Notes: generated by a model from the letters alone, not told the origin. A stretch of 64,000 nt of DNA from Terracoccus sp. 273MFTsu3.1 (GCF_000383675.1 NZ_KB911820.1:434001-498000); one strand, 5' to 3'. Counted from the first letter of the stretch, positions 7,697 through 15,494 are shown. A program made the numbers and translations.

Positions 7697-8313
7697 GCGT
7701 CGTGACGCCGGACGCCGCCGAGGAGCTCGTCGTCCTCGTCTCCCCGGACGGTGAGGCGATCGGCACGGCACCCAAGGCGACGGTGCACCATGCCGAGACC
7801 CCGCTCCACCTCGCCTTCTCCGTCTACCTCCTCGACGACGCCGGCTCGCTCCTCGTGACCCGGCGCGCCCTCGCCAAGGCGACCTTCCCCGGCGTCTGGA
7901 CCAACTCCGCCTGCGGACACCCGGCGCCCGGTGAGCTCGTCGAGGACGCCGTGGGGCGTCGAGCCCGGGACGAGCTCGGCCTCGACGTGCACGGCCTGCG
8001 GCTCGTGCTGCCCCGCTTCTCCTACCGTGCCGAGATGGACGGCGTCGTCGAGTGGGAGCTGTGCCCGGTGCTCGTCGGCCGTGTCAGCGGGGTCGCCCCC
8101 CGGCCCCGGCCCGACCCGGCCGAGGTCGAGGCGGCGGAGTGGGTGCCGTGGCGCGAGTTCGCGGCCGACGTCCTGGCCGGGCGGCGCGACGTCTCGACGT
8201 GGTGCCGGGAGCAGGTCGCCGAGCTGGCCGTCCTCGGCCCCGAGCCGACGGACTGGCCCACCGGCGACGCCGCCGCCCTCCCACCCGCGATGGCCTCCCA
8301 CTCGACTGGGTAG
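7693..8313 (+). CDS. idi: Isopentenyl-diphosphate delta-isomerase, type I
   Basis: A 206-residue Nudix-fold enzyme that interconverts IPP and DMAPP. Catalytic features are present: the Cys in TNSACGHP, the RRARDELGL Nudix helix and the Glu in VEWELCPV. It is coupled by a GTGA overlap to the flavoprotein gene and ends the polyketide operon, so the operon makes or balances prenyl donors while the divergent UbiA protein could use them. The C-terminal tail after CREQVAELA is longer than in E. coli Idi and not recognisable. In actinobacteria with only one idi gene it would also serve general isoprenoid synthesis. Confidence 0.92.
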   Translation: MSVVTPDAAEELVVLVSPDGEAIGTAPKATVHHAETPLHLAFSVYLLDDAGSLLVTRRALAKATFPGVWTNSACGHPAPGELVEDAVGRRARDELGLDVHGLRLVLPRFSYRAEMDGVVEWELCPVLVGRVSGVAPRPRPDPAEVEAAEWVPWREFAADVLAGRRDVSTWCREQVAELAVLGPEPTDWPTGDAAALPPAMASHSTG

Positions 8314-8322
8314 GTGGACCTC

Positions 8323-9018
8323 GTGACCGCCACCTCGACCCAGCGTCCCGTGCCGCCGCGCGTGCCCACCCCTCCTGCACGCGCCGCCGGCGTCGCGCTG
8401 GCCGTGGGACTCGGGCTGGTCGCGTGGGTCGCCGGACGCAAGCCGTTGCACGCCGTCGGGCGGACGTGGGCCGCCGAGCTGCGGGTCGACGCGCCGGTGC
8501 TGCACCTGGGGGTCCCCCTGCTCGTCGACCGGGGAGTCCACCCGTGCACGGTGCGGGTCTCGCGCGCCATGAGCACGGGGGCCGGCTGGTGGGACGTCGG
8601 TGGCCTCGCCGTGCGCGTGCCGGGAGCCGGTCCGTCCGGTGGACCCGCCGACCTCCTCCTCGCCACGACCGGGACCGGACGGGTCAGCCGGTACCTCCTG
8701 CGTCCCGTCCGGCGAGCCACGGGGCGACCGTTGACGACGCTCCTGCCGACGAGGTCCGGGGAGCACTCGCTCGCCCTGCTCGCGAGACCCATCGGCGACG
8801 AGGCCGTGGCGCGCGAGTTCGAGCTGGCCGTCTCCCTCGACGGTGGCCCGTGGCGCGCGGTCGGCCTCCTGCAGCTGCTCGTCGAGCAGGCGGATGCCGT
8901 GACGAGGTTCGACCCGGTCGTCAACGAGCTCGCGGGCACGTCCCCGCCGGACTGGGTCGTCGCCGTGCGCGAGCCCGCCTACCGGTGGGCGCGGCGGCTC
9001 GGTCGGCGTCACGCCTGA
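8323..9018 (+). CDS. Conserved actinobacterial protein, possibly catalase-like fold
   Basis: A 231-residue protein with an N-terminal hydrophobic stretch (residues 20-40). The sequence RVSRAMSTGAGWWDVGGLAVRV followed by DLLLATTGTGRVSRYLL matches a group commonly labelled 'phosphodiesterase' in Streptomyces-type genomes; I recall this group as distantly related to heme catalases, but I see no metal or heme ligand that proves either. It follows the IPP isomerase with almost no gap and is probably co-transcribed. The GTG at 8323 has AGGTGG five bases upstream; the GTG at 8314, immediately after the idi stop, is the alternative. Function unknown. Confidence 0.5.
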   Translation: MTATSTQRPVPPRVPTPPARAAGVALAVGLGLVAWVAGRKPLHAVGRTWAAELRVDAPVLHLGVPLLVDRGVHPCTVRVSRAMSTGAGWWDVGGLAVRVPGAGPSGGPADLLLATTGTGRVSRYLLRPVRRATGRPLTTLLPTRSGEHSLALLARPIGDEAVAREFELAVSLDGGPWRAVGLLQLLVEQADAVTRFDPVVNELAGTSPPDWVVAVREPAYRWARRLGRRHA

Positions 9019-9023
9019 CCTCG

Positions 9024-9470
9024 TCAGTCGACGAGCACCTGGTCGGCCAGCTCTTCGAGGGCGGCGGCCTCGCACCCGGCGGCGAGCGCCTCCTGGGTGG
9101 CCTGCCGGGCCGCGACGAGCGCATCGGGCTTGAGGGCGGCGATGACGGCAGCGACGGCACGCGCCTCGACGCACTCGTCGTACAGCCGGAGCCGGTCGAG
9201 GTTGCACGTGTCGGGGTGCGTGCCGAGGTGGGCCTCGCACGCGGAGTCGAGGTCGCGCTCGAGGTCCCAGAGCGCCACGAGGTCCTCGACCTCCGGGTAG
9301 TGCTCGAGACCGCTGCGGGCGACCTCGAGGGCGTTGCGGTCGTGCACCCCCGCGACCGTGCACGCGAGGCGAGCGACGCGGAAGGCGAATCGTCGGGCGT
9401 GCCCACGCTCGGCGCCCGCGATGCGCGCGGCGAGGCCGGGAGCCACCGCCTCGACCGGGTGCAGCTTCAC
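9024..9470 (-). CDS. Hypothetical protein
   Basis: A 148-residue, mostly alpha-helical soluble protein without a family I recognise. It is rich in Ala, Glu and Asp; notable features are a His/Arg-rich N-terminal segment (ERGHARRFAFRVARL) and cysteines in DSACEAH, DTCNLD and DECVEA that could be structural or bind metal. The GTG at 9470 follows GAGGAG by six bases, which decides the start against an upstream ATG at 9545. It converges on the catalase-like gene with five bases between stops. No functional context. Confidence 0.55.
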   Translation of the reverse strand: MKLHPVEAVAPGLAARIAGAERGHARRFAFRVARLACTVAGVHDRNALEVARSGLEHYPEVEDLVALWDLERDLDSACEAHLGTHPDTCNLDRLRLYDECVEARAVAAVIAALKPDALVAARQATQEALAAGCEAAALEELADQVLVD

Positions 9471-9637
9471 GGGTACTCCTCGACGGTCAGGGGCAGGGCT
9501 GCAGGAACAGCCCACGGGGCCATACCCGCTCCGGCACCTGCCCACCCGGTGTCCGGCCGCCTGCCCTGGACATCATGCACCCGACGACCGTGAACACACG
9601 CAAACGGCCCCGGCGGCCCCGGGACGGACGGCGCTGC

Positions 9638-10348
9638 TCAGCCGACGGGCAGGCGTTCGCGGAGGAACTCCGTCGTCGTCGCCCACGCCAGGGCCGACGC
9701 CGCCGGGTCGTGCCACGGCATGTCGTCGTTGTCGAACGCGTGGTCCGCGCCGGCGTACGTCTCGAAGACGGTGGCGGGCTGCTCGGTCACGGACGCCTCG
9801 ATCCGTCGCACGGTCTCGGTGTCGATGAAGGAGTCGGCGAGGCCGAAGTGGTGCAGGCTCGGCGCCGTCACCGACATCGTCTCGTGCAGGCCCGGCAGGG
9901 CCGAGCCGTAGTAGCTGACGAGCGCGTCGAGGGGCGCGCTGCCGTCGGACTCGAGGTGGGCGGCCACGGTGAAGCCGAGGCCGCCACCGAAGCAGAAGCC
10001 GACCGCGCCGACGCCGGCCGTGACCTCGTCACGGTCGCGCAGCCACTCGACCGTCGCGGTGGCGTCCGAGACGGCCGCCGGCCAGTCGAGGCGCTGCACG
10101 AGGCCCATGCCCTGCTGCAGCGCGTCGTCGCCCTCGACGGGCGTGGTGACGCCGAGGCGCCAGAAGATCTCGGGTGCCACGACGACGTAGCCCTGCTCGG
10201 CGAGCTGGGCCGCGCGGCGCTGGATGTAGTCGCTGACGCCGAAGATCTCCTGGAGCACGACGATGCCGGGCCCGTGCCCCGTCGGTGGGAGCCAGAGGTG
10301 CGCGGGCATCTCGCCGGCATCGGTCGTGACGGTCACGTGTGCGGTCAT
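9638..10348 (-). CDS. Dienelactone hydrolase-family protein
   Basis: A 236-residue alpha/beta hydrolase. The nucleophile is Cys119 in GFCFGGG, the form found in carboxymethylenebutenolidase; Glu35 in VLQEIFGV, an Asp in FGLADSFID and His in GADHAFDN complete the expected site. Dienelactone hydrolase opens the lactone in chlorocatechol and some natural-product pathways, but many homologues have other ester substrates and no aromatic-degradation genes are nearby. CATACT lies six bases before the ATG, and no ribosome binding site is seen, so the message is probably leaderless. The preceding gene ends in a strong hairpin just upstream of this promoter. Confidence 0.82.
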   Translation of the reverse strand: MTAHVTVTTDAGEMPAHLWLPPTGHGPGIVVLQEIFGVSDYIQRRAAQLAEQGYVVVAPEIFWRLGVTTPVEGDDALQQGMGLVQRLDWPAAVSDATATVEWLRDRDEVTAGVGAVGFCFGGGLGFTVAAHLESDGSAPLDALVSYYGSALPGLHETMSVTAPSLHHFGLADSFIDTETVRRIEASVTEQPATVFETYAGADHAFDNDDMPWHDPAASALAWATTTEFLRERLPVG

Positions 10349-10354
10349 GCCGTC

Positions 10355-10360
10355 AGTATG
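10355..10360 (-). promoter_or_regulatory. -10 element of the dienelactone hydrolase gene
   Basis: CATACT six bases before the ATG at 10348 with no ribosome binding site; probable leaderless transcript. Confidence 0.5.
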
Positions 10361-10362
10361 TC

Positions 10363-10397
10363 GACCGTCCGTCCCCGGGGCGGGAGGACGGACGGTC
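10363..10397 (-). terminator. Hairpin terminator
   Basis: A perfect 12-bp stem, GACCGTCCGTCC (10363-10374) with its complement (10386-10397), loop 11 bases. It overlaps the stop codon of the small membrane protein gene and insulates the next promoter. No T tract follows, as usual for high-G+C actinobacteria. Confidence 0.6.
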
Positions 10398-10851
10398 AGC
10401 GGCGCGGCTGCAGCTCGAGCAGGCGGGCGTCGTACATCCGCACGCGCTCGGCGAGGACGTCGTGCTCGCGCTCGTGGCTGCGCAGCACCGCGACGAGGGC
10501 CACGATGGCGATGACGAGGAGCCCACCGAGGGCGACGAGCACCAGGACGCCGGAGCGCGTGTCGGCACGACCGGTCGCGAGCACGACGAGCGCTGCGGTG
10601 AAGAGCAGGGCGACGGCGCCGCCGAGGCCGCCGATCCGGCGCGATGCGGACCGGTCGGTCGCCTCGAGCGCCTGCTGGGCGACGGTGCGCTCCTCACGGG
10701 CGACGCTGCGGCACAGGTAGGTCGCGGCCGGAAAGCGGTGCGTGTCGCGGCGGCGACCGCGCCCGTGCAGCCGGTAGTCCGTGGGGACGTCGACGAGGTG
10801 GGGTCGGGGTGCGCCGAGGGCCGGCGCGGGGTTCGTGGTCAGTGCGGTCAT
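10396..10851 (-). CDS. Hypothetical two-helix membrane protein
   Basis: A 151-residue protein with a basic N-terminal half, two adjacent hydrophobic helices (about residues 75-92 and 103-122) and a charged C-terminal helix, REHDVLAERVRMYDARLLEL, that could form a short coiled coil. I do not recognise a family. GAAGGAG is placed well before the ATG. It lies downstream of the DoxX gene on the same strand, but a strong hairpin separates them, so it probably has its own promoter. Function unknown. Confidence 0.55.
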   Translation of the reverse strand: MTALTTNPAPALGAPRPHLVDVPTDYRLHGRGRRRDTHRFPAATYLCRSVAREERTVAQQALEATDRSASRRIGGLGGAVALLFTAALVVLATGRADTRSGVLVLVALGGLLVIAIVALVAVLRSHEREHDVLAERVRMYDARLLELQPRR

Positions 10852-10870
10852 CTGCGGGCTCCTTCACTCG

Positions 10871-10913
10871 GCCGCTGGGTGCACCCCATCACCATCAGGG
10901 TGCACCCAGCGGC
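10871..10913 (-). terminator. Hairpin terminator after the DoxX gene
   Basis: A perfect 16-bp stem, GCCGCTGGGTGCACCC (10871-10886) with its complement (10898-10913), loop CATCACCATCA. It lies 22 bases after the DoxX stop and ends just upstream of the next gene's ribosome binding site. Confidence 0.7.
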
Positions 10914-10935
10914 GGCTGCGTGGTCGCGGTTCCGG

Positions 10936-11487
10936 TCAGTCGTCCGTGCCGGCGTGCAGCCGGGCCCCGAGGGCGTAGGCGGCGACGACGAGGGCCGAGG
11001 CGGCCAGGACGATGTCCTTGAGGACGTACTGGCCCATGAGCGTCGGGCCGTGCGGGAAGAGCTCGGCCGTGAAGAGGGCGAGCGGCGACATGATCCCGAT
11101 GAGGGCTCCGCCGAGGACGACGATGCCGACGCGCAGGAACTTGCCGGTGACGAGGGTCAGACCGATGACCGTCTCGGTGACGGCGGTGAGCAGCACCGCC
11201 GTGTGGCCGGAGACGAGGCCGAACGTCAGCCGGTCGATCGTCGCCGAGGCGATGGCCTCGGCCGGGCTGAGGCCCGGCACGAACTTGATGACGCCGAAGC
11301 CGAGGAAGACCAGCCCGAGGCTGATCCGCAGGGCCTGGAGGCTGTAGGCCACGAGGAACGCCTGGAGGCGGTCCACGGCCGTGGTGGCTGCGCCGGTGAC
11401 GGTCCCGCGGAGGGATCCGAGGCGGCCGGACGGGATGGATCGGTGGGCCCCGGGCTCTCCGGGACGGTCGAGGACGAACTGCGACAT
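10936..11487 (-). CDS. DoxX/DUF417-like membrane protein
   Basis: A 183-residue protein with four hydrophobic segments: SLQALRISLGLVFLGFGVIKF, a central helix near TAVLLTAVTETVIGL, FLRVGIVVLGGALIGI and a C-terminal helix. The LGFGVIKFVPGLSPAE motif is typical of the DoxX/YkgB-like group, small quinone-associated or stress-linked membrane proteins; no catalytic role is established for most. The N-terminal 40 residues are cytoplasmic, Pro/Gly/Arg-rich and not conserved. The leader is unusual: AAGGAG, eight bases before the ATG, is buried in a long hairpin, so translation may be conditional. Confidence 0.75.
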   Translation of the reverse strand: MSQFVLDRPGEPGAHRSIPSGRLGSLRGTVTGAATTAVDRLQAFLVAYSLQALRISLGLVFLGFGVIKFVPGLSPAEAIASATIDRLTFGLVSGHTAVLLTAVTETVIGLTLVTGKFLRVGIVVLGGALIGIMSPLALFTAELFPHGPTLMGQYVLKDIVLAASALVVAAYALGARLHAGTDD

Positions 11488-11493
11488 GGTGGT

Positions 11494-11533
11494 TGCTCCT
11501 TGAGGTCGAACTGTCGAGACCTCAGAAGGAGCA
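11494..11533 (-). promoter_or_regulatory. Shine-Dalgarno-sequestering hairpin in the DoxX leader
   Basis: Read on the minus strand: TGCTCCTTCTGAGGTC (11533-11518), a ten-base loop, then GACCTCAAGGAGCA (11507-11494), pairing over 14 bp with a two-base CT bulge. The second arm contains AAGGAG, the only ribosome binding site of the gene, followed by ACCACC and the ATG. The structure would block initiation unless melted or bound, as in thermosensors or leader switches. Confidence 0.65.
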
Positions 11534-11674
11534 GGACCGCCGGAAGATACGCCGGACGGCCGGGTTGAGTCGATCTACCTAGACCAAACCCGGGCCGACG
11601 CGGGCAAAACGGGCGCGTGGTCGGGTGGCTTCAATTCGATTGACACCACGGCACATTCGAGAGATGGGCAGGTC

Positions 11675-12109
11675 TCACCAGTTGACGAGCAACCGCTCCT
11701 GCTTGTCGCGGAAGGTCCCCACGAGGATGAGGATGAGGTCGATGAGCGCCCAGATGCCGAGCCCACCGAAGGTGACGAGCTGGAGGATGCCGGTGCCCAC
11801 CTTGCCGACGTAGAAGCGGTGCACGCCCAGGACCCCGACGAAGAAGCAGAGCAGCGCCGCGGCGAGCCTCGACCGGTCGCTGACGGGCAGGCCCTCCGCG
11901 TCGAGGGCCACCGGCGCGAAGGCCGCCGCCAGGGACGGTGCGGCCTGGACGGGCTGGACCGGTGCGGGCGGCAGCAGCGGGCCGAGCTGGTCGGTCCACG
12001 AGTCGCCGTCCCAGTAGCGCGACTGGGGCCCGCCCTCCGGGTCGGGATACCAGCCGGCCGGGATCTCGCGCGGTGCCGGGGGGATCGGCTGGTCGGGCTG
12101 CTGCGTCAT
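11675..12109 (-). CDS. DUF2510-TM2 domain membrane protein
   Basis: A 144-residue protein. A DUF2510 motif, AGWYPDPEGGPQSRYWDGDSWTD trimmed to its core GWYPDP...RYWDG, lies at residues 18-40; a proline-rich linker follows; then the TM2 domain with two helices, LAAALLCFFVGVLGVHRFYVGK and the GIWALIDLILIL helix, joined by the conserved GTGILQL turn. TM2 proteins are small membrane proteins of unknown role. GGAGG before the ATG at 12109 decides the start over an upstream ATG at 12163. Divergent from the sensor kinase operon. Confidence 0.85.
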   Translation of the reverse strand: MTQQPDQPIPPAPREIPAGWYPDPEGGPQSRYWDGDSWTDQLGPLLPPAPVQPVQAAPSLAAAFAPVALDAEGLPVSDRSRLAAALLCFFVGVLGVHRFYVGKVGTGILQLVTFGGLGIWALIDLILILVGTFRDKQERLLVNW

Positions 12110-12271
12110 GGTGGCCTCCGAGGGGTGATGGAAGTCGGGCGGACCCGGCCTCACCCCCAGCATGGTGGACGCCGCCCCGCGGCGGCAGCCCCTTCGACAC
12201 CGGACGGCCCTGTACTTTTCTCCACCCCCGATCGGTCACCAACGTCATGGTCCGGTGCGCCCACCGACCCC

Positions 12272-12277
12272 TACCGT
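12272..12277 (+). promoter_or_regulatory. -10 element of the sensor kinase operon
   Basis: TACCGT six bases before the GTG at 12284 with no ribosome binding site. TGGTCC 18 bases upstream is a weak -35 candidate. Confidence 0.45.
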
Positions 12278-12283
12278 GGTCGC

Positions 12284-13531
12284 GTGACCACGATCCACGC
12301 CCGCGTCGAGCGGCGCCTCGCACCACGCCACACGGCATACGTCGTGCTCGGCGGGGTGGTCGGTGCGCTCGCGGCGCCCGTCGTGTGGGCTCTCGCGAGC
12401 CTCGCGACGGGACTGCTCGTCGTCGTCGTCGGTGTCGTGTTCGTCGGACTGCTCCTGCTCGTGTCGGAGGGCCTGAGCCGATGGCACCGGGCGCGGGCGC
12501 TGGCGCTGCTCGGTGTCGTCGTGGACGCCCCCGCCGCTCCGGTCGAACCGGGATGGCGCGGCTGGGTGGCCCGGCTGGGTCGGGCGACGACGTGGCGACA
12601 GCTGGCGTACCACGCGGTCGTCGGGCCCACGCTGCTCGCTGCGTCGGCCGCCGTCGTCGCGTTCTGCTGGGGCGGTGGTCTCGTCCTCGTGACCTCGCCG
12701 CTCTGGTCCCGGATCAGCCCCGAGGTGCTCGCCCTGTCCGGCGGCCTCCTGCAGGGGATCGGCCGCATCTGGGTGTCGACCGCCGTCGGCTTCGGCCTGC
12801 TCGTCCTCGCCCCGCGGGTGGCCCGCTGGCTCGCCGCGCTCGACCTCGCCATCCTGCGACCGATGCTCGGCGAGACGCGGGGCGAGCAGCTCTCGCCACG
12901 GGTCACGGCGCTCGAGCAGACGCGTGCCGGGGTCATCGACGCGGCCGACGCCGAGCGACGCCGCATCGAGCGCGACCTCCACGACGGCGCACAGCAGCGG
13001 CTCACCTCGCTCGCGCTCAACCTCGGGATGGCCCGCTCGGCGCTGCCCACCGACGCGCCCCCCGAGACGCGACGGGCCATCGAGGAGGCGCACGACGAGG
13101 CGAAGCAGGCCCTCGCCGAGCTGCGGGGCTTCGTCCGCGGCCTGCACCCCGCGGTGCTCGACGAGCGCGGCCTCGACGCGGCCCTGTCGGGCATCGTCGC
13201 CCGGGCGCCGGTGCCGACGAGCCTGCACGTGCTGCTCGCCCGGCGTCCGCCGCGGACCCTCGAGGCCGTCGCCTACTTCGTCGTGTCGGAGGCGCTGACC
13301 AACGTCGCGAAGCACTCCCGCGCGACCCGGGCCGCCGTCCGGGTCACCTCGGACGCCGACCGGCTCGTCGTCGAGGTCAGCGACGACGGCCAGGGCGGCG
13401 CCACGACGGGCGCCGGATCCGGACTCACCGGACTGACGAACCGGGTGGCGTCCGTCGACGGCACCCTCACCGTGACCAGCCCGGTCGGCGGTCCCACAGT
13501 GCTCAGGGCGGAGATGCCGTGCGGGTCGTGA
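12284..13531 (+). CDS. NarL-family sensor histidine kinase
   Basis: A 415-residue membrane kinase. Four hydrophobic segments in residues 18-180 with the WRQLAYHAVVGP block form the 'putative sensor' domain common in actinobacteria, with little extracellular sequence, suggesting that it senses membrane state. The HisKA_3 dimerisation motif ERRRIERDLHDGAQQRL places the phospho-acceptor at His233, and a GHKL ATPase domain follows with VVSEALTNVAKHS, VSDDGQGG and GSGLTGLTNRV. Its stop overlaps the response-regulator start by 13 bases. TACCGT six bases before the GTG suggests a leaderless transcript. Confidence 0.92.
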   Translation: MTTIHARVERRLAPRHTAYVVLGGVVGALAAPVVWALASLATGLLVVVVGVVFVGLLLLVSEGLSRWHRARALALLGVVVDAPAAPVEPGWRGWVARLGRATTWRQLAYHAVVGPTLLAASAAVVAFCWGGGLVLVTSPLWSRISPEVLALSGGLLQGIGRIWVSTAVGFGLLVLAPRVARWLAALDLAILRPMLGETRGEQLSPRVTALEQTRAGVIDAADAERRRIERDLHDGAQQRLTSLALNLGMARSALPTDAPPETRRAIEEAHDEAKQALAELRGFVRGLHPAVLDERGLDAALSGIVARAPVPTSLHVLLARRPPRTLEAVAYFVVSEALTNVAKHSRATRAAVRVTSDADRLVVEVSDDGQGGATTGAGSGLTGLTNRVASVDGTLTVTSPVGGPTVLRAEMPCGS

Positions 13532-14160
13532 TCGCCGAGGACTCGATCCTCCTGCGGGACGGGCTGATCCGCCTGCTCACCGCCAACGGCATCGAGGTCG
13601 TCAAGGCCGTGGGCGACGCCGAGGCGGCCCTCGTCGCCGTGGAGCGGCACCGGCCCGACCTGGCCCTGCTCGACGTGCGGATGCCGCCGAGCCACACGGA
13701 CGAGGGACTGCGCGCCGCGCTCGTCATCCGCGCGCAGTGGCCGGAGGTCGCGCTGCTCATCCTCAGCCAGTACGTCGAGGAGCGATACGCCGCCGACCTG
13801 CTCGCCAGCACCACCTCCGCCGTCGGCTACCTCCTCAAGGACCGGGTCGCCGACGTCGACGACTTCGTCGACTCGCTGCGCCGCGTCGCGGACGGGGGCA
13901 CGGCGCTCGACCCGGAGGTCGTCGCCCAGCTGCTGCTGCGGCGCGACAAGAGCCCCCTCCAGCGCCTCACCGACCGGGAGCGCGAGACGCTCTCGCTCAT
14001 GGCCGAGGGCCGCTCCAACACCGGCATCGCCCGCGCCCTGCACGTCAGCGAGAGCGCGATCGCCAAGCACGTCAACGCCATCTTCACCAAGCTCGACATG
14101 CCGACGACGGCGGGGGACCACCGCCGCGTCCTGGCCGTGCTCCAGTACCTCTCGGAATAG
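13519..14160 (+). CDS. NarL/LuxR-type response regulator
   Basis: A 213-residue regulator: receiver domain with Glu7-Asp8, phospho-acceptor Asp52 in LLDVRMP and Lys in YLLKDRV, then a LuxR-type helix-turn-helix (LTDRERETLSLMAEGRS to SESAIAKHVNAIFTKL, about residues 150-195). The sequence is very close in style to LiaR/VraR-like regulators and it is coupled to the kinase by overlap. The GTG at 13519 is chosen because it begins the conserved VRVVIAED strand. The adjacent DUF4097 gene is its probable co-transcribed partner; a role in cell-envelope stress is inferred. Confidence 0.92.
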   Translation: MRVVIAEDSILLRDGLIRLLTANGIEVVKAVGDAEAALVAVERHRPDLALLDVRMPPSHTDEGLRAALVIRAQWPEVALLILSQYVEERYAADLLASTTSAVGYLLKDRVADVDDFVDSLRRVADGGTALDPEVVAQLLLRRDKSPLQRLTDRERETLSLMAEGRSNTGIARALHVSESAIAKHVNAIFTKLDMPTTAGDHRRVLAVLQYLSE

Positions 14161-14170
14161 GGGATCCACC

Positions 14171-15046
14171 ATGTCCATGCACGAACCGACCGGGCCGACC
14201 TCGGTCCCCGACGACCGCGTCCACGGCGACTCGATGGCCGGGTCCGAGCCCTACGGCGACTCCTGGCTGCGGCCTACCCTGACCAGCGAGCCGGCCGAGT
14301 CGCCCGCCCCGCCGCGCCCACCCGCGCCGTCCGCACGCCCGTGGTGGCTCGTCGCCGGCCTCGGGGCGACCCTCGTGCTCGCGAGCGCCGCGGGTGTCAC
14401 GACGTGGGGCGCGGCCACCGGGGGTCTCTGGCGCAGCGCCGACCAGCACCACACCTACGAGCGGCCCCTCGGCGCCCTGACGATCAGGGGCGGGGCGGGC
14501 GACATCGAGGTCCGTGGCGGCGGCGAGGCGGGCACGGTGCGGGTGGACCGCCACGTGTCGTGGGGGCCGGGATCGAGCGAGCCGACCCCGCGAGAGGAGT
14601 GGGCCGGGTCGACGCTCGCCGTCGACGCGGAGTGCCACGGCTTCGTCGCCTGGTGCTCGGTGGACTACGTCGTCACCGTCCCGGACGCGGCGGACGTCAC
14701 CGTCGACACCGGGTCCGGGGACATCGCGCTCTCCGGCTCCCTCGGCGGGATCACGCTCAAGACAGGCTCCGGGGACATCGAGACGGCGAACCTCAAGGCC
14801 GAGCAGCTCACCGCGGAGGCGGGCAGCGGCGACATCGACGTCGAGCTCGCGACCGCAGCCTCGCCGGTGTCGGTCAGGACGGGTTCGGGCGAGGTCTCCG
14901 TGCGCCTGCCGCAGGACACCGTCTACGCCGTGGACACCGTGACGGGGTCCGGCGACACGGAGGTCAGCGTCCCGACCAATCCGGACGGCACGTCGACCCT
15001 GCGGATCCGGACCGGGTCCGGCGACATCTCCGTCGACTACCGCTGA
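14171..15046 (+). CDS. DUF4097-family membrane-anchored beta-repeat protein
   Basis: A 291-residue protein: a Pro-rich cytoplasmic N-terminus (1-55), one transmembrane helix (about 57-78, WWLVAGLGATLVLASAAGV), then an extracellular beta-helix-like domain built of repeated GSGDI/TGSGD units (at least five between residues 175 and 288). DUF4097 proteins, including LiaG, are often encoded with LiaRS-like two-component systems that answer envelope damage, matching its place ten bases after the response regulator. AGGGG precedes the ATG. The operon ends 30 bases later in a strong hairpin. Ligand unknown. Confidence 0.82.
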   Translation: MSMHEPTGPTSVPDDRVHGDSMAGSEPYGDSWLRPTLTSEPAESPAPPRPPAPSARPWWLVAGLGATLVLASAAGVTTWGAATGGLWRSADQHHTYERPLGALTIRGGAGDIEVRGGGEAGTVRVDRHVSWGPGSSEPTPREEWAGSTLAVDAECHGFVAWCSVDYVVTVPDAADVTVDTGSGDIALSGSLGGITLKTGSGDIETANLKAEQLTAEAGSGDIDVELATAASPVSVRTGSGEVSVRLPQDTVYAVDTVTGSGDTEVSVPTNPDGTSTLRIRTGSGDISVDYR

Positions 15047-15075
15047 CGCGGCCGACGCACCCCGTGCACGACGAA

Positions 15076-15112
15076 GCCGTATGCCGCCGAGGGGGTTTCG
15101 GCGGCATACGGC
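15076..15112. terminator. Bidirectional terminator built from two GTATGCCG octamers
   Basis: Perfect 15-bp stem GCCGTATGCCGCCGA (15076-15090) with its complement (15098-15112), loop GGGGGTT. It separates the convergent DUF4097 and antitoxin genes. Each arm holds one copy of the dispersed octamer, so the terminator is two octamers facing each other. Confidence 0.75.
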
Positions 15113-15128
15113 CCTGGGAGGTGCCGGC

Positions 15129-15494
15129 TCAGGTGGGGTTGCCGGCGGGGGTGTCCTCGTCGAAGGCGCTGTGCTTGTCGTCGGGCACGGCTGACGCGGC
15201 CGGGGTGGGAGGAGCCGCCTGGTCGTGATGCTCGACGATCTTGTCGATGCCCTTGTCGACCGAGGCACGGACCTTGGTCACGGTGTCGGCGTGCTTGCCG
15301 CCGGTCTTCTCGTCGATCTTGGCCTCGGCCTTGTCGAGGGCCCCGTCGACCTTGCCCCGGTTGTCGTGCGCGTAGCTCGCGGCAACCGACATCGCGGCCT
15401 TGGCCATCTCGACGACTGCGTCGCCGAAGTCCTTGGCCTTCTCCTGCAGGTGGACCTCGTCCGCCTTGCTCTTCAGCTGCTCACCGAATGACAC
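15129..15494 (-). CDS. Rv0909/MT0933-type antitoxin-like protein
   Basis: A 121-residue acidic/lysine-rich helical protein. The DEKTGGKHADTV segment at about residues 62-73 within an amphipathic Lys/Ala/Glu repeat pattern is the signature of the MT0933-like antitoxin family (PF14013), whose M. tuberculosis member Rv0909 neutralises Rv0910, a SRPBCC-fold toxin. No toxin is adjacent, but a SRPBCC gene lies 1.3 kb upstream on the same strand. The N-terminus, SFGEQLKSKADEVHLQEKAKD, is longer than in Rv0909. GAGGAG before the GTG decides the start. Many family members occur without toxins, so an antitoxin function is uncertain. Confidence 0.65.
   Translation of the reverse strand: MSFGEQLKSKADEVHLQEKAKDFGDAVVEMAKAAMSVAASYAHDNRGKVDGALDKAEAKIDEKTGGKHADTVTKVRASVDKGIDKIVEHHDQAAPPTPAASAVPDDKHSAFDEDTPAGNPT

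Noticed and set aside
11540-11575. AACC and CGTATC in the DoxX upstream region as an ECF promoter.
   Set aside because: The spacing is 11 bases instead of 16, unlike the two convincing ECF promoters at 54.5 kb.
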